Below, piece by piece: positions 49,161 to 63,200 of a stretch of DNA of 64,000 nt. The DNA is from Cardiocondyla obscurior. Lineage: Eukaryota; Arthropoda; Insecta; Hymenoptera; Formicidae. Position 1 is the stretch's first letter. Each line of letters opens with the position of its first letter. Position numbers and translations under genes: made by a program. The stretch is taken from positions 1,528,001 to 1,592,000 of the forward strand of contig NC_091864.1 of assembly GCF_019399895.1 (NCBI RefSeq). Reading direction: 5' to 3'. The notes below the pieces were generated by a model. It was not told where the DNA came from. It saw only the letters and a program-made list of their open reading frames with translations, and did not search any database.

Positions 49161-52100
49161 CTCTCTGAGGTGCGCGGACCGCAGCGCGTACAATACCTTC
49201 GCGTCCGAGTACTCGTGTAACTTGCTTTAACGCGAGTCCAACCGTGCTAACCGGAACCTTCGATCGGCCTGGTTGCTTTCTGATGCATACCGGTGGTAGC
49301 GACCGAAATCCCTGTCCCTCTCTATTTCTCTTCGTTTGTCTCGATCTCTCTCTCTCTCTCTTATTCAGCGATCGTTGATGAGCCGAAGCTTTCGTCCCCC
49401 ATGTGGCTTTTAACTAGTGGTTGTAGGAGGAGATGAGGCGCGTTTCGCAACAAAGTTTGGTTCAATAATCGCCGTAGTAAGGGCGGATAACCTCGTAAAT
49501 GAGAATCGTGAGTGTCGATAGCGGCCGCGCGCAACTTTGTTGCGTTGGATTTTAAATAAACCTTCGATCAGTCCAGATAAGTTTAATTAAAATTAGAGCG
49601 ATACCCGAATCTGTTATTTATTAATATAATTTAATCAATTAGCAGATAATTTAATACTCTTTATATTTAATTACTAGCCCGGGTTCGTATTTGTCAATAA
49701 AATACGCGATAGAAAATGTGTAATGCGCATACTTATATATTATTAAAAATTTTAGTAAAGTACATGTAACGAAACATTGTTACAGCTTTTAGATGCTTTC
49801 GATTAATGTGTAGTTATATATTAATGAAATATCATATATCCTGGCAATTTATCATGCAATATAAATGCATATATATATTTTGTACTTTTTCGAAACTAAC
49901 CATTAGAAATGCTTAATTTGAAAAATATCAGAAATAATATTTCCGAGTCGTAGGCGAGAAAATTGGTCCATGATATCGCGTAGAACTCACGCATTCGGAT
50001 AACTGCATTTACGCGTTGATTTGTTATCTGTTGTTGATTTTCACAGTTTCACGTGATATTGATTTTGATTGTGTAGTCGATTTTATCTTTTGATTTGTTA
50101 TATGCATGCTATTGTAGAAATCTACTGATTTATATTGACAAGTTTGTCAGTAATAACAAATTCCTGTTGTTGCACAGTCTCTTTTTTAACGAACATTAAA
50201 ATAATTAATTGATGATTAATTTCTAGACTTGAAAATTAATTTCAACTGCTGTTAAATCTTACCGTCGAATGTAACTTTAATCAATATTAAGTTTTCGTAA
50301 TTTAATTCAACACGTTGTTTATTTTAAATATACGTAACGTTGTCTCCGTATGAATTTAACAAAAATTAATAATAACAAACAATTTTATTTACCGTTTCTA
50401 TTAAAATAAAACGGAGTTTATTCTTTAAATAAAAGTTAAATTTTATGTGATGTAACAATCCAACGTGAATATGATTTGAAACACGCATGAGAAGAGACGC
50501 ACACATACGACGAATTTTTTTTTTTCTGTTAAAATAATAATTTGACGTTTAATGTTTGCTTTTTTTTTATTATTTTTTTATTTTTGCTATTTTTTATCAT
50601 ATTGATCTTGCGATTCGAAGTCAGATTCGAATGGGCAGCGGCCGTTTCGTGCCTCATTACTCTTCGGAGCACCATCGCGGCAAGTGTTACGAGATGCCAG
50701 GCGCGATCGTTCTCTACGATTATTACAATTAGCGATTATTAACATTGATTAATTAACTCCCGCGATTAACGACTCGCAAGCGTGTCGGAGCGACTGCCAT
50801 TTATCAACGACGGTATTTCGCGCGATTTATCCGACCGATATAGGAATGTCGGAGCGATGAACCGAAAGGGAATGAGTAAATTATTGTTTCCCTGAGTGAT
50901 ATATTTCAACGATTATTTCTTTAATGACGATTTTAATTCATCGTCGATTTAAATGTAAATCAAAATTCGGGGATACGTTCTGTAATCACGGTCACGTTGT
51001 TTCGCGAAGTGATAAGGGAACACGGTTGTGTAAACGAGATTTCTCCGTTCGCCACCGAGGAAGGAATTAAGGATGACGCGTGTAAATTTTTATTTTTCTC
51101 CCGCGCAACTATTTATCTCCCGCGGACGTTGAGGGAACGCCTCGAGGATATTTCCCGAGCCGGGCTTTCCAGCTTTCGCGACGATTACGAATTGCTCCGC
51201 GGTAATTGAATGGATAATTGAAACGATTCTTATCAAGGCCACGGCTCTTATGGGGCACGGTCACGGCAAACGCAAGCTCGTACACCGGCGGGGTTCGCTT
51301 TCCTTCCTACTCGGGGTCTCCCTCGCTGTCTGTTTGGACGTACCAAGACCATTTCCCGGGCAAGCTAACTGGCAATTAATCGTTTAAACATTGATTAAAA
51401 GATTTTCCCTCCGCATCATAGACGAGAAGCCGGCTGCTTTTCATCGTCCCCCGGGGGGGGGAGGGGGCAAGTGTCGTCTCGCGAGGCTGTAAAACTCGAT
51501 TCGCACGGCAAATAACGCGTTCCCCTCGTCCCGTGTAATTTCCACCGTTTCGCATTTTTATATTCCCGTTTCACGGCAGAATTGCGTGTATTCGCGGAAG
51601 GGAAGATTACCTACGCCGCGATCGGTAAGCTATAAATTTTGTGGAACATCGTGGCCGCGGCGCGATGCATCCTAACGTATTGCGGAAATAATGTTACTGT
51701 TGAATAATATACCTTTCGTCGAGCCAGGGGTTACGCTAATCGCCGTTGAACTCATTTTATTTTCCATTGCGATCGCCGGCCGCGGCGAATATGTACAGCG
51801 GCGCGGCTCGAACGTTCCTCGCGCAGTTAGTCAATTAACAGGCTTATTCCTCGCGTCTCCCGGCGGCGCTCGGATTTTGCCTGACGTCCCGATCTCCTCG
51901 TTCGAAAGCTAAATAGAAATATCGACGTGCACGAGAGCATCGCTATATAAATACCTACATAAGCTATCGCGCACAAAAGGCGTCTCCACCTCCACGAAAT
52001 TGAATTCCTTTTACTCCCGGCCCCGCTCGCGTGTCCGATGCCGGCCATCTTTGAATTCCGTGATATTTCATATAGCGTAGCAATATCCCGTTACATCGTG

Positions 52101-52646
52101 AGTCGATGCTATTGTGAGTCAACGCGGCTCGCTGTGAATGAGCGCAGGATGTCGCGCGCGATCGCTTCTGCGTTGGCCTGCGAGTGCACGCGAAATTGCG
52201 TTAGCGTGCTAGGAAATGAGTTATCTAGCAAAAATTATCCCCGCAGAATCAGGCGCGATTAATGGGTCTTGATCATTCGGGCCGCCATACGATTTCCATA
52301 TCTATCTCACCGCGGACTCTTCGACGTCATATTTCATTTATGGCAATTAATTAACGTGGCGGTAATAAACAATATTTTCCGTGCCCAGGGTGGGACAAGG
52401 CCGGGCCGATAAAATATCGCGGCGGCGAAATTACAAACATGTTTATTAATTACGACGGGGCACGGCGAGTTCGCGGATTATTCGTCTACACGACAGTATT
52501 TTAGCGATTCGGCGCGCGCGAGGGCCATTTGTCAGTCTCGTCGAGCATTCTATACCTTTCGAATATTGATTTTCGATTTCGCCTCCTCATTGCGGCGGCG
52601 GGGGTGGGCTGTAAATTTCTCGAGGCACACGTCGACCAGCAGCCCT

Positions 52647-52652
<6 letters not shown>

Positions 52653-52682
<30 letters not shown>
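52653..52682. repeat. (TC)n microsatellite
   Basis: About 15 CT units. Frames crossing it encode serine/leucine or arginine/glutamate runs that are artefacts of the repeat. Confidence 0.95.
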
Positions 52683-52686
<4 letters not shown>

Positions 52687-55600
52687 GCGTGCGCGGCCGA
52701 AACGACAGCGTCTCCGCGAATCTCCGACCGTATAATTTCCTCTCCATTGTTAAACTTTCGTACCGGACGGCCATTTTGCCGAAACCGCCTGACTTTTCTT
52801 GCGACCGAGCCGCGCACCACCGCCCTTCGTCCGTCCACCGCGGCGGAACTGCGAAAAGACGTAATGTAAGCGGGTCACTTGGCATGCAAGGCGAGGAGTA
52901 GTCGCGCCTCTGGAATTCCGTATGGATTAAGTGACCCCGCGTGCATAAGATCGCCCGGGATCGTGTGCTGGGTGTCTATGAACGACAGCTTGGGAGACAG
53001 ACGGTATGCAAATCGCCGTAAAGAACCGTGCGTAATGAAGATCTCCATAATCTTTTAACAGAAACCGCCGGGTGTATAAAAACAGCCGAAACGCTCGCGA
53101 TACTATATATTTTTCCCACCCGCGTGATACTGCAATAATATCGTTTTATTTAATTGACATTTTATTTCGCCGCATAGGATAAGTTTTCGGATAAGTTTTT
53201 CAAATTTTATCACGGGAAAACGACAAGAAGGGATAATTCGCGGGGTACCCGTCATCCTTGAAATATCAGAACGCTATAAACCGAAGATTTCCTGAAGATT
53301 GCACGGATTGCTTGAGGGAAAAAAAAAAGAAAAAAAAAGAAGAGGGATATATTTCCGGCGTAAAACTTTGATACGCGTCAGGGCTGAGAAATTCCGTTTC
53401 GCAGGATTTCTCGTAGCTGAAATTTAAACTGGGACTGATGTAAATTCGCCTTCTTCGATTCAACTTTTATCGCCGTAGCGCCCGCGAAAAACGAATATTG
53501 CGGAGATTACGCGGCCAATTCCTTTTGCCGTTCTACGCTCGTGCAATAATTATTGCAAACACGTCGGTACGTGCCCCGGTTGTTATCTTTAATTTTCCTC
53601 TGCCAGCCATTTCTTCCGGTCTATCTTAGCGCGGCGGCGCTCAGCGGTAATAATTCAGCTTCGTAATCCATTCGCAAGAGAAATTGCCGTAAAACAAACA
53701 AAATAATTCATCAACGTCGGTCGGAATAAATTCCTTTCCGCCATACTTCACAATGGACGGCGACATAGATTAAGACATTCGATATGTATCTAATGATTTA
53801 TTAAGATACTTAACGTTGAAGCAAGATAAATGATGATTTTCATTTAGTTTTTGCAAACAGATTGGCCCCCGATACTCCGCGAAGGATGCATCTGCATTTC
53901 GAATTAAAGTGCAGTCTCTTTTATTAAACGTTTCGTTGGAAATGAATTAAAAGACTTCGCGTCGAGAAATAAACTGCGCGCCACTTGAAAATAAACGTAT
54001 CCTGGGCCGGGAAAAGAAGTGCGTCGCGAACGGTACGTATCATTCAGGAAAATATCATCCACGTAAAATTTCTATCCCGTTATCTTTCCGCCGCGTAAAA
54101 AGGATAAACGCCGTCTGGCTGAAGCCGACGTTTTCGGTCGTCGCGACGGGCGGTTAAGCTTCGTCAGGTTCTTTCCGGTTCCCGTCCGCGCCCCCTTTTT
54201 ATTTCCATCCCCCTCATCTTTTTTCGCGGGGAATCGTTGCGGTCCTAGAGGCCGCGGAGCAAGATCGGCGAAGGAAGAGCCGGCGACGACGACGCGGTGA
54301 CAACGCAATTTCGCGGACGTAACGGGCGAGAAGGTATAAAGAGATTGTCTTTCGCGTTGGCGTTTAAAAATTTGCACTTTTATGCCTCGCGGAATAAAAC
54401 TACCCCCGCGCGAAGCTTTACGTCTCCCCGGGCGCGTATAAGGTCGTACGCGTCGCCAGCGTGCCCGTTCGGTTTACGTGCGCCGCCGTCTTTATGGTCA
54501 CGGAGGCTTTGAAACGTGAAAATTATTTTGGGAACCCGCCACGCGAATCAGCCTAAAAGGTTACGTTCATTCCTCTTTAGAAATAAAAATTGCTCGTGCA
54601 AGCGCAAACTAGTAGCGTCGCACGCGAGAGCTTATCTTTTAATTCTCACGCTACGTTCCCTCGAAAACGAATTCTTCGCGTTTATTTTAAGGACTCGTTG
54701 TTGATATTACAATTTTGGCTATTGCAATACCGCGGGCTTACCTTTTAATTTTATTTAATTCGTTCCGTTAACCTGCTTATTATTAATCGGTCTCGATCTC
54801 TCCCGCTCTCGCATTGTCTACTCCGTGAAATTCGTGGCTGTAATTAAATTTAAAACGCAGTTGTGTGCGGCGATTAGCGCATGATTTATCGGATTTGATT
54901 TTGAAGAGCTGCGAGGCATTGAACGAACTGTTAAACGTTCGCGCCTCATTTTACACATTATCCTATCGCGACCTCGCATAAATAATATTAGTAAACGTCA
55001 CGAAATATGCGGTGCTGGATAAATTCGCATTGAATTACGGTGAACATTTCGGATCGTAAATTACCTCGCGATTCTTTACTTTGTAATAATGCACGGTAAA
55101 ATACCGTGTTGTGCGAGATTTATTATTACGGCCGGCGTTTTCTTCCCGCTTTCGTAAGTGTTCACTCCGCGGTTTATTAGCAATTCGCGTCTCTACCTTT
55201 CACAGTTTCAGCAATCGGATTCGCGTAAAAAGTTACATATGTACGATACAGGCTTATGGAACGTCCAGCGTCGCCGAAGAACCGCCCGTTGACAGTTAAC
55301 AGATTACATGTGAGTAATGAGGAAAGTATATTCCAGGCGGACGTGGTTTTAAATTCTATAGCGAAACAAGAGCCTGTTTTTTTTTTTTTTTCTTTTTATC
55401 TCTAGCCGTCCCTCGTTGCCGACCCTTACGCGTAAAAATATATATAATATTCGACGCAGACCTTCCCTCGCGCGATATTCTCGTTCCACCGAAAACGGTA
55501 CGCGCGCACATCGACGTTTCCATTTTTAGACGCCTGCAAAAAGCGTTTCTGTTTACTCGTGTTACATCCCGAATCTACCCCCCTCGTCCTCCCTATTTCG

Positions 55601-55854
55601 CGCCGCGAACCGCAAAATGGATGAACGAAAGATCGAGACGCTGGGTGAAAGCGCGGAGCATGTGTACGCGCTCACGGACACGGTTACGCGCGCATGTATC
55701 CTTTCCCTTTGGCGCACCGCTTTGAAACGCACCGGCTTTGCCGGCGAGAGCATATTCCATACACGCTGACTCGTGCACTTCCCTGTTTATCCTGCGCCTC
55801 CATCCCCCGGGGGGTGGTCTCGGAGCGCATCGACTTACGGGCCCGACTTTCCCG

Positions 55855-55884
55855 TTCTCTCTCTCTTTCTCTCTCTCTCTCTCG
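55855..55884. repeat. (TC)n microsatellite
   Basis: CT repeat interrupted once by TTT. Simple sequence. Confidence 0.9.
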
Positions 55885-57306
55885 CTCGCCCGCACTCTCT
55901 CTGGTTCTTACGCGACGAAGAAGATCTCGAAGTCAATGACAAGACGGGGAGCGCACGAGGACGGTTTTGTTTGAACAGCAAGTTACCTTTCTCGCTTGGC
56001 GGTTTCCCATTGAGATGCTGATGAAATCTGACGACCCGCGAACTTGTCGGGACCCCGTTATCCGTGACGGCGGCGGCATCGCGACGCTCGCTACTTTCGC
56101 AGCTTTTAACCGCGGATTGCGCCTCAAGCCGATTCCTCGCAATCGCGAACTTTGCGAGGCTCTTTAATTATACCTCAGACTCGCATTGTATCTTCGCCGA
56201 ACAGGCGCGCGCATGCTGAATTTAAATTAATAAACTTTTAATCGCGTCGTCGCGCCGCTCGTAAATTTGCATGTTGGAAAATTATGGATGTGTTAAATGA
56301 CAATGGGGATCGCGACGAAAATATCGGCTCCTCCGTGACGTAAGTGGGCGGTTACACGACGTATTGAGAGAATAATGCCGTCTGGTCTGTAAATCACGTC
56401 TGACAAAAATTAATAATAAATCAGTGGCAACGGTCCCGACTCTGCAATCCGTTGTCTTCGTTCTCTTAAATTATGAACCTTTGGATCGCCCGCGACTTTC
56501 GCGTACACGGGCTTCTTTCGTACAAGCGTACGCTTTTAAGCCTGCAATTCTTAATCGTTCGGAGCTCCACGCATCGCGGTCGTCGATGATATCTCGACGA
56601 CGCTTCCGCTCATGCAAACACGCGCCGATTTGAATTGGGTTGTTAGTGGGCTTAGATATTCTTCCGCGTAATGCCCGTCAGCTTGATTAATTGAGGCTGA
56701 ATAATTAATCTCGGGTTACCTTATTAATCACACGAAAGGTGCGCATTACTTCACAGACGTCATTGTACACTTGAATCTGGGTGAAACTACTGGTGCTTTG
56801 TAACCATTACGAAATCTGCATTCGTATCATTATACATTTTTTTTTTTTTTTAATGTAGTCTTGGTTTCTTATCAGATATCAATTATTACAAATATGGAAT
56901 AATATTTATTTATTCGAGCACGGGCGGAAAAGAATTTTTGCTAAAAAATTTAATTGTTATTTCTCCGGCGTTGTTAACATTTGCGTATCGCGTAGTATAA
57001 TTTATAAAAATTTTCTTTGGTATTAAAAGCCTCGAGCGCTGAGAAACCCCCCCAGTAAGCAAGGCGCTTCGCATATGCATTGCAGATAAAACGGGAATTG
57101 TGTGCACCAGAATGCCAAGGAGTTTGATGCGCGAACAGAGTTTCCATTGTAATGGAATAACTGTCTATTTATCAGCTGCGAGCGCAGACGGTTTGAAGTT
57201 CACGCGGGGTTCGACACTTCGTCGGGACTGCAGGCAATTAATTAACATTGCGAGTAGCTGATTAACATATTATCGCCGTAAGACAGACGGTGTTACAGAC
57301 TTGAGA

Positions 57307-57420
57307 CACACACACACACATAGAGAGAGCGAGAAAGAGAGAGAGAGAGATATAAAGAGAAAGAAAGTAAGAGAAAGAGAGATATAAAGAAAGAAAACTG
57401 AAAAGAGAGAGAGCGAGTGA
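57307..57420. repeat. Compound (CA)n-(GA)n repeat
   Basis: About seven CA units (57307-57320), followed by roughly 100 bases of GAGA and GAAA motifs with TATAAAGA interruptions. It is almost pure purine on the plus strand. GAGA-type sequence can bind GAGA factor in insects, but nothing here shows that it does. Confidence 0.9.
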
Positions 57421-60400
57421 GACGAGAACGAGAAGAGACTGCGCGTGGAGGCTCGAAATTTCACGTTGAGAGGTCGGGACGGAACGACGAGGTCTCTCGG
57501 GTTTGCTTAAGGGAACAACGTCGGGTTGGGAAGAAAAGAAAAAGATCGAAACCTAGCTGGTTAGCAAAAATAGTCGGGCGTAGCATTGAGATGGGGAGTA
57601 CGAGGGATCGAGTCGAGAGGAGTCCTGGAGCATGTCCTTCAGGCACGTCCGTCTATTAACCTCGCCGAGATTCGGGAAGACGCCGGCTGAAGCTACTGTC
57701 TCCACTTGCAACCCTTTATATAAACGTTTGAACGAGAGACTTTCACCCCGGCGCGGGTGTCACCCTAACAAGAACGAATTCAACTCTCGTGCCGGAGACA
57801 GACGGTGCCTTTTTCACCCCTTTTTCCCTTCCTCTCGGCCGCGCCTCCCCTGTTTCGCAGCATACGCTCTCCCTTTCACTTCGCGAAAGAATCGTGGACA
57901 CGGCGTGATTAACGTAAAATTGTCGCGCCTACGCTGCGTTTCCTCACATAGACACCGCGATGCTCGCGATAAAATGGAAACCCCCTCGCAATTCCCGCAT
58001 GTACACTCCCATCTAATTCCAAGCGCTCGCGGGACGCATTTTAAGAAATGTTTGTTCACATTTAATTAAACTTTTACAATTAAATGAACATTTCTATTTT
58101 ATCTGAAACCTAGCCGCATGTGATATTTGAAATGGTAATTGAATTTTATAATTTATATGTCGATTTATGAGACAACTGTAATTGCATTTGTTATAAAAAA
58201 ATGACGCAGTTAAATAAATTAATTTATTCGACTGGTTAATACGTAACTGCGTGGTCATAACGAAACTCCGAGGTACAATTGCGCACGCGACTAATTAAAA
58301 TTTAAAAGTATAAATAATTAAAAGAAATTATTAGTGCGGCTGTCAATTAAGGCGCGTGGATCACGATTGATCAGCTGACTCTGTATTTTCGAGGGTCCGT
58401 TTTTTCGCGGCACAGACTCGCGGAATTTCGATCTCAGTACCGTTTCTTCCCGCCTAAGTCTCTACCCCTGTGCGAGCGTCGATTCGATGTGGGAAATCAA
58501 TCACCCCGAAACCACTTCCCGCAAACTTGGAGGGCACGGCCCGCCGCGCCGTCGGACCTCGAGATTCCTCGAGATGATCACGCTTTCGTGGCTCGTACCG
58601 CTCCCGTCGGACAGACATCGGAGCGGACGACACTATACCAGCAGGAGATATTTCGGAGTGTGATTTTCCCCGTTGCATAAAGCGGATCTCGAGCTTCCCT
58701 TCTCTCGTGGACCGATCGACCTGTTTCGTTAATTTTCCCGATCCGATTGACTCCACCGCGAACCGACAGTTCGCATTTGCATTACGTAAATTTTGCATTT
58801 AAGGATCGAACCGAATTAAAGCCGATTCATTTCCCACGATCTCTCGACGGCTCCCACCTCGCTACTCTTAGTCGTTTATATTTTTATATGGGCCATCCGA
58901 AATATCTCCTGTATCCCTCGACTTTTTCTTTATTCCTGTAATTGTTTCGCGTTTGTTACCGTTTAATCCTTTTTATGCGTCTAAAGAACATTTATGATGT
59001 GTAATGCCATAAAGCGAATAATCCAATTGGATATCTAATGCTTCCAGCGAATAATCGAGTAAATAAATCGGCACGGTTATTGCCAGCCGATTCAGTTTCC
59101 CTCCAAAGCAGTTCTCATTATTGCTGATTCAGCAATTTCATTAGTTTTCGTAGTTCGCCCATCGTACTTTGGAGTAATAAGCCCGAATTAGAGTATCGAA
59201 TTTTACGATGTACGGCTCGGACGTGTAATAAGTAAAATAAAAACGAGAACTAAGTAGATAACGTACTATCCACGGTCTGCACAATCACGAGATAAAATAC
59301 TCGATCGCGCCCATTCAACATCTAAAATTCTAGCAAGTCTGTGAAACAATTTTTTAATAATTAAATAATAAAAAAAAAAAAAAATTCTAATCGAAAAATT
59401 AATTATAAAATAATAAAAAAATTTCTTTGTTTAAAAATAGAGAGGTGATAGATGCGACAATGCGCTCGCGACGGTAGAAAAGGTATCTCTAAGAGTGACA
59501 CTCATTTGCGATCGAAATTCCCACCCCGTCTAACGATTACGGACAATAACAATAATCGAGATAACGCACGCAGCGGCGCTCCGCGAGATCCGTTTAGTCC
59601 TCGGCCAAATTGCCAATATTATCAGTTATCGGATTATTACGGCAAATTGTTCGCGTTTGCCTTTACCAACTACCCTACATACTGCGACCCTATGGCGACC
59701 CCGACGTCCTCGATCTCTCTGTCCCCTCGCGGCACCCACCCACCCTCTTCTCACTCCCCGCCGCCATTTCCCGTGCTCTATCAGAATCCGCTCGATCCGT
59801 CTCTCTCCTTCGTGACCGATGGCACCGACATTCTGAATGTTGCAAGCCAGGTGCGACCGGACCGTTTACAGTAAGGATCGTAGATAGCTCCGCGGTGAAT
59901 AGCGTGAATAAAGCGGCGAGAGGAAACGAAAGTGTCCACCGGCCGTTTTGCCGGCCAATATTTCGTTCGCTTCAGATTTTTAGCGAAAGGCTTAAATTTA
60001 ACCGCGTGCCCTGACAATTAAAAAGACTTTCGATAAACTTGACGATGGCGATGCTGTCGCTCGATCGTTATTCTTAACATGACGCCGCACGTGTCCGTAA
60101 AATGAAACAGCGACATTAAAACGAACGAGTTGCACCGTATCGTCTAGCATTATGTGGCGTTCGCAATAAATCACGCGGCCCCTCCGCCTAGCCGGAGGCG
60201 CGGAATTTCCTCCGCGAATCTCCGCTGCAATTCGTCAGAAAACGCGGCACCGGCAATAACGCGACGACGATTTTGTTTTAATCATGCCAACACTACCGGG
60301 TCTCTTTTCGACGTTAAAAGGAAGGGAAGCTCGAAAGAAACGAGCCCGTGATTCCGCCGCGAGAAAAATCCCGAGAAGTTAATGCCGCGACTATCTCAAA

Positions 60401-61440
60401 TAATTAAATTCAAATTTTACTTAAAAAATATCACCGTATAGTTTTCTGTCCTTTTAATTTACGTGACGCATACGCGCAACAATAATCTCGACGAACGATG
60501 AAGTTGGGATAATAAAGAGCTAATAAAATATAATTACGTTTAAAATGACAAATGTAATTATAGTTAAATATTTAATTAAATGCAGTAGATAAAACCGTCC
60601 GCAGTATACACGTAATAAATTTATTTTATATTAATAATTATGGGTGTTATTTAATCCATTTCGGTAAAACTTTCCCGCGATGAAACATTAATTTTTCTAA
60701 TACATTAAATAATATGTATTTTTAATATAAAAATAAGCACAAAAGGAATCTAATCGAAAAAACTTCGGTGAATAAAAGATGCTTTCTTTTTTTCAATCCG
60801 TAAATAATTAAAAAGTAGTTTAATTATAATTTTGCATCCTCAAGAAAAGCGAAGTATGTCCGAGAATCGATTGGCGAACATGCTATTCGTGATTATCGTG
60901 AACGCTTCGGTAACGTGGATTACAGAACTATATGTATAAGTATGCAATAAAATATTATTTCAACAAAATGTCAAAATTTTATAAAAAGTTGCGCCAAAAA
61001 TACTTATCGAATAACTTTATTAAATCAATTTGATTATTTTACGCGATTTACTATTCAATACTTTTCGCCGAGGAAAATATCCGAATTTCTCGCTGGATGC
61101 GGCGTAAGAATATACATATACTGAGGGAAAATTAAAATCCGATAAATTCTAAATTCGACGCTGGAAATCCGTTTTTGTTGATCCACTAAATCCATTAAAA
61201 CCGTGCAATTGAATACTGCAGAGAATAAATATCAAGAGCATTGATTAAGGAACCGATCTCTCGGCAGTTTTAATTCTTCGACGGGAAGATTATTCAAATA
61301 CATATCGGCTTTTTTTCTTTTTTTTTTTTATATTTATTCGTCAATCGATTTGTCGACGCGTTTTCTTGGTTTACGTTGTTACGTAATTCTATCTTGTTCA
61401 AGTATCGCGGACACGGTTAACGGATATTGATAATGATCAA

Positions 61441-63200
61441 GGAACGAATGTCATCGGTCGCAATAATCCTTCTTGGATGAAACGAGCGGTCCGCGTGCCC
61501 TCGAATCAATTTATCGATGTCGTCTCGATATCGGGTCTCTTCGCTCGCCGGCTGTGCATCGCGAAACGAGGGAGTACCGAATGGCAGGTAGTGAGTGCAA
61601 CGAATACCACCGTCGGCGGATCCACCTGGCGCAGGCGCGCCTCCGCTCGTCCCGTCCCACTCTTTGCGCACCCCCGAGCCACCCTCTGTCCCCGAGGGAG
61701 AGCCGACGGAGACGGCGGACTCGTTCGACGAAGACGAGTCGAGTTTCGGGCGCGGGGTCGACTGACAACCGAACCGTGCTTCAGTCGGCCGGCGAACTCG
61801 CGTGCCGAGCCTTCGCGCGTCCGCTTACGGTTCCTATCTCTTTTTCTCTCTTTCTCTCTCCCCGTTTCTCTTTTCTCCCGTCGTCCGCCCTACGGTGCAT
61901 TATCCGGCGCGTACCGCGAACGTCCGCAGGACGTTTCGCCTCGATCCCGTCGTCCCGCACGCTCACGTCGCGGTCGGTTTTCCGGTTCGCGAGACGGGGA
62001 GGTTTCGTCGCTCCGGCGAGACGAAAAAGCCTCTCGCTAAGAGGTCTGTTCTGAGGTGGATCGTGGATTTTGACGGCGAGCCAGCGCCGTGAGACAGGGA
62101 TGTTTCTCCGCCGAGAAACGGGCGCTCAGCGGTCTTCGCGGACGGATGATGACCTGACTCGGAAATCCGTCGGGTGAATAGTGCACGAAGTGGGATTCGA
62201 AGAAGTGGATGTGCAGTGCGCGCGCGATCATCAGCCCGTCGATTGGTAAACGAAAGCGTCTCCGAAAATCTGGCCGACGGACGTAGTCGATCGAATAGTC
62301 TGTGTAAACGTTTCGGCGAAGCTCTCCGCGAATTACTCCGGAAACTGATGGAGTTCAGCGCAATTTATTAAGATTTAGGTATCAAGAGCCGATTTATTCG
62401 AACGGAGAATACGTCAATGACCCGAGAGGAATAGAGAATTTATTCGTCACGTACGAGATCAAGCGAGCCGCCGGTCAACGATTTTAGGACGCCGTGCGTG
62501 ACGAGTTATCTACAAAAAACATATCAGTGAAGTGTCAGGCGGTATATCGCGATCCACCAAGATTCATCACGTACCGTATTGACGAAACCCTCGGCGAAAG
62601 CTCGTCCGCGACGCACCGACAATTTAGAAAACTCCGGCGAAGTCGCGGAAAACATAAAAGACGGATCAGAAACTCGACGCGCGAACGTTCGGTAACGTGT
62701 TCGCGAGCGGCTCTTCATCATCTCCGTCACGAAAAATGTAACAAAGTACCGCGCGAGTCTCGCGAGCTTTACGAGCGCGTGGGATCGATAGTCGTTCGCG
62801 ATAGCCATCGTTTCTCTTGCATTGTTTCGCGACGTGAGGAAAAAAAAAAAAAAATATGCCGACTCGCGGTGTGGACGCTCGGTGCCGCGGTGTGGTGGCA
62901 AATAGTACAAGCGAACATTAGTCCGGCCGGCCCGACGCAACGCGGCGAGTGCCGCGCACGAAACTTGCAATTTTGCTAATGACATACAATTTTGTTTCTC
63001 GTCGCACGTTGCGAGCGGGGCTTCTATTGATTGGAATTCGATCTTCGTCCTGTGCAGTGTGAAACGTACGACCGAACGGGACCGCGAGGATCGAGGCTCG
63101 TTAATTAAAGATCGACCGAGTCGAGACGAGGAGCGCGAAGAGGTTATCAGGTAAATATTTCTCGAAGCCACACGGCGAGATCGCAATTTCACCCTGCGCT
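61441..63200. other. CpG-dense block, possible promoter and 5' exon
   Basis: The most CpG-rich stretch of the window, with long frames on both strands (for example 61473-62054 plus and 62524-63192 minus) that overlap and show no domain. A TTCAGTC initiator-like word lies at 61780-61786, and AGGTTATCAG followed by GTAAAT gives a possible donor at 63151. Such blocks often mark transcription starts of broadly expressed insect genes. Whether a gene starts here is unproven. Confidence 0.28.

Larger units (their letters stand above)
49161..61440. other. Non-coding sequence with microsatellites and AT-rich blocks
   Basis: AT-rich sequence at 49560-50560 and 60366-61200 (also 58060-58330) contrasts with CpG-rich surroundings. 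(CT)n or (GA)n arrays lie at 49345-49361, 52653-52682, 55855-55884 and 57322-57420. A 140-codon frame at 59452-59874 is noted elsewhere. I see no transposon ends or RNA genes. Confidence 0.45.

Noticed and set aside
59452..59874. 140-codon plus-strand frame with tyrosine- and proline-rich parts
   Set aside because: It looks slightly more protein-like (NCQYYQLSDYYGK) but has no known domain, and another phase is open across the same bases. Kept only as a note.
61473..62054. 193- and 187-codon plus-strand frames in overlapping phases
   Set aside because: Two phases are open at once, plus antisense frames. Composition explains this, and no recognisable motif is seen.
62524..63192. 222-codon minus-strand frame
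   Set aside because: It overlaps a 161-codon plus-strand frame, is arginine/serine-rich as CpG-rich random sequence gives, and has no domain.
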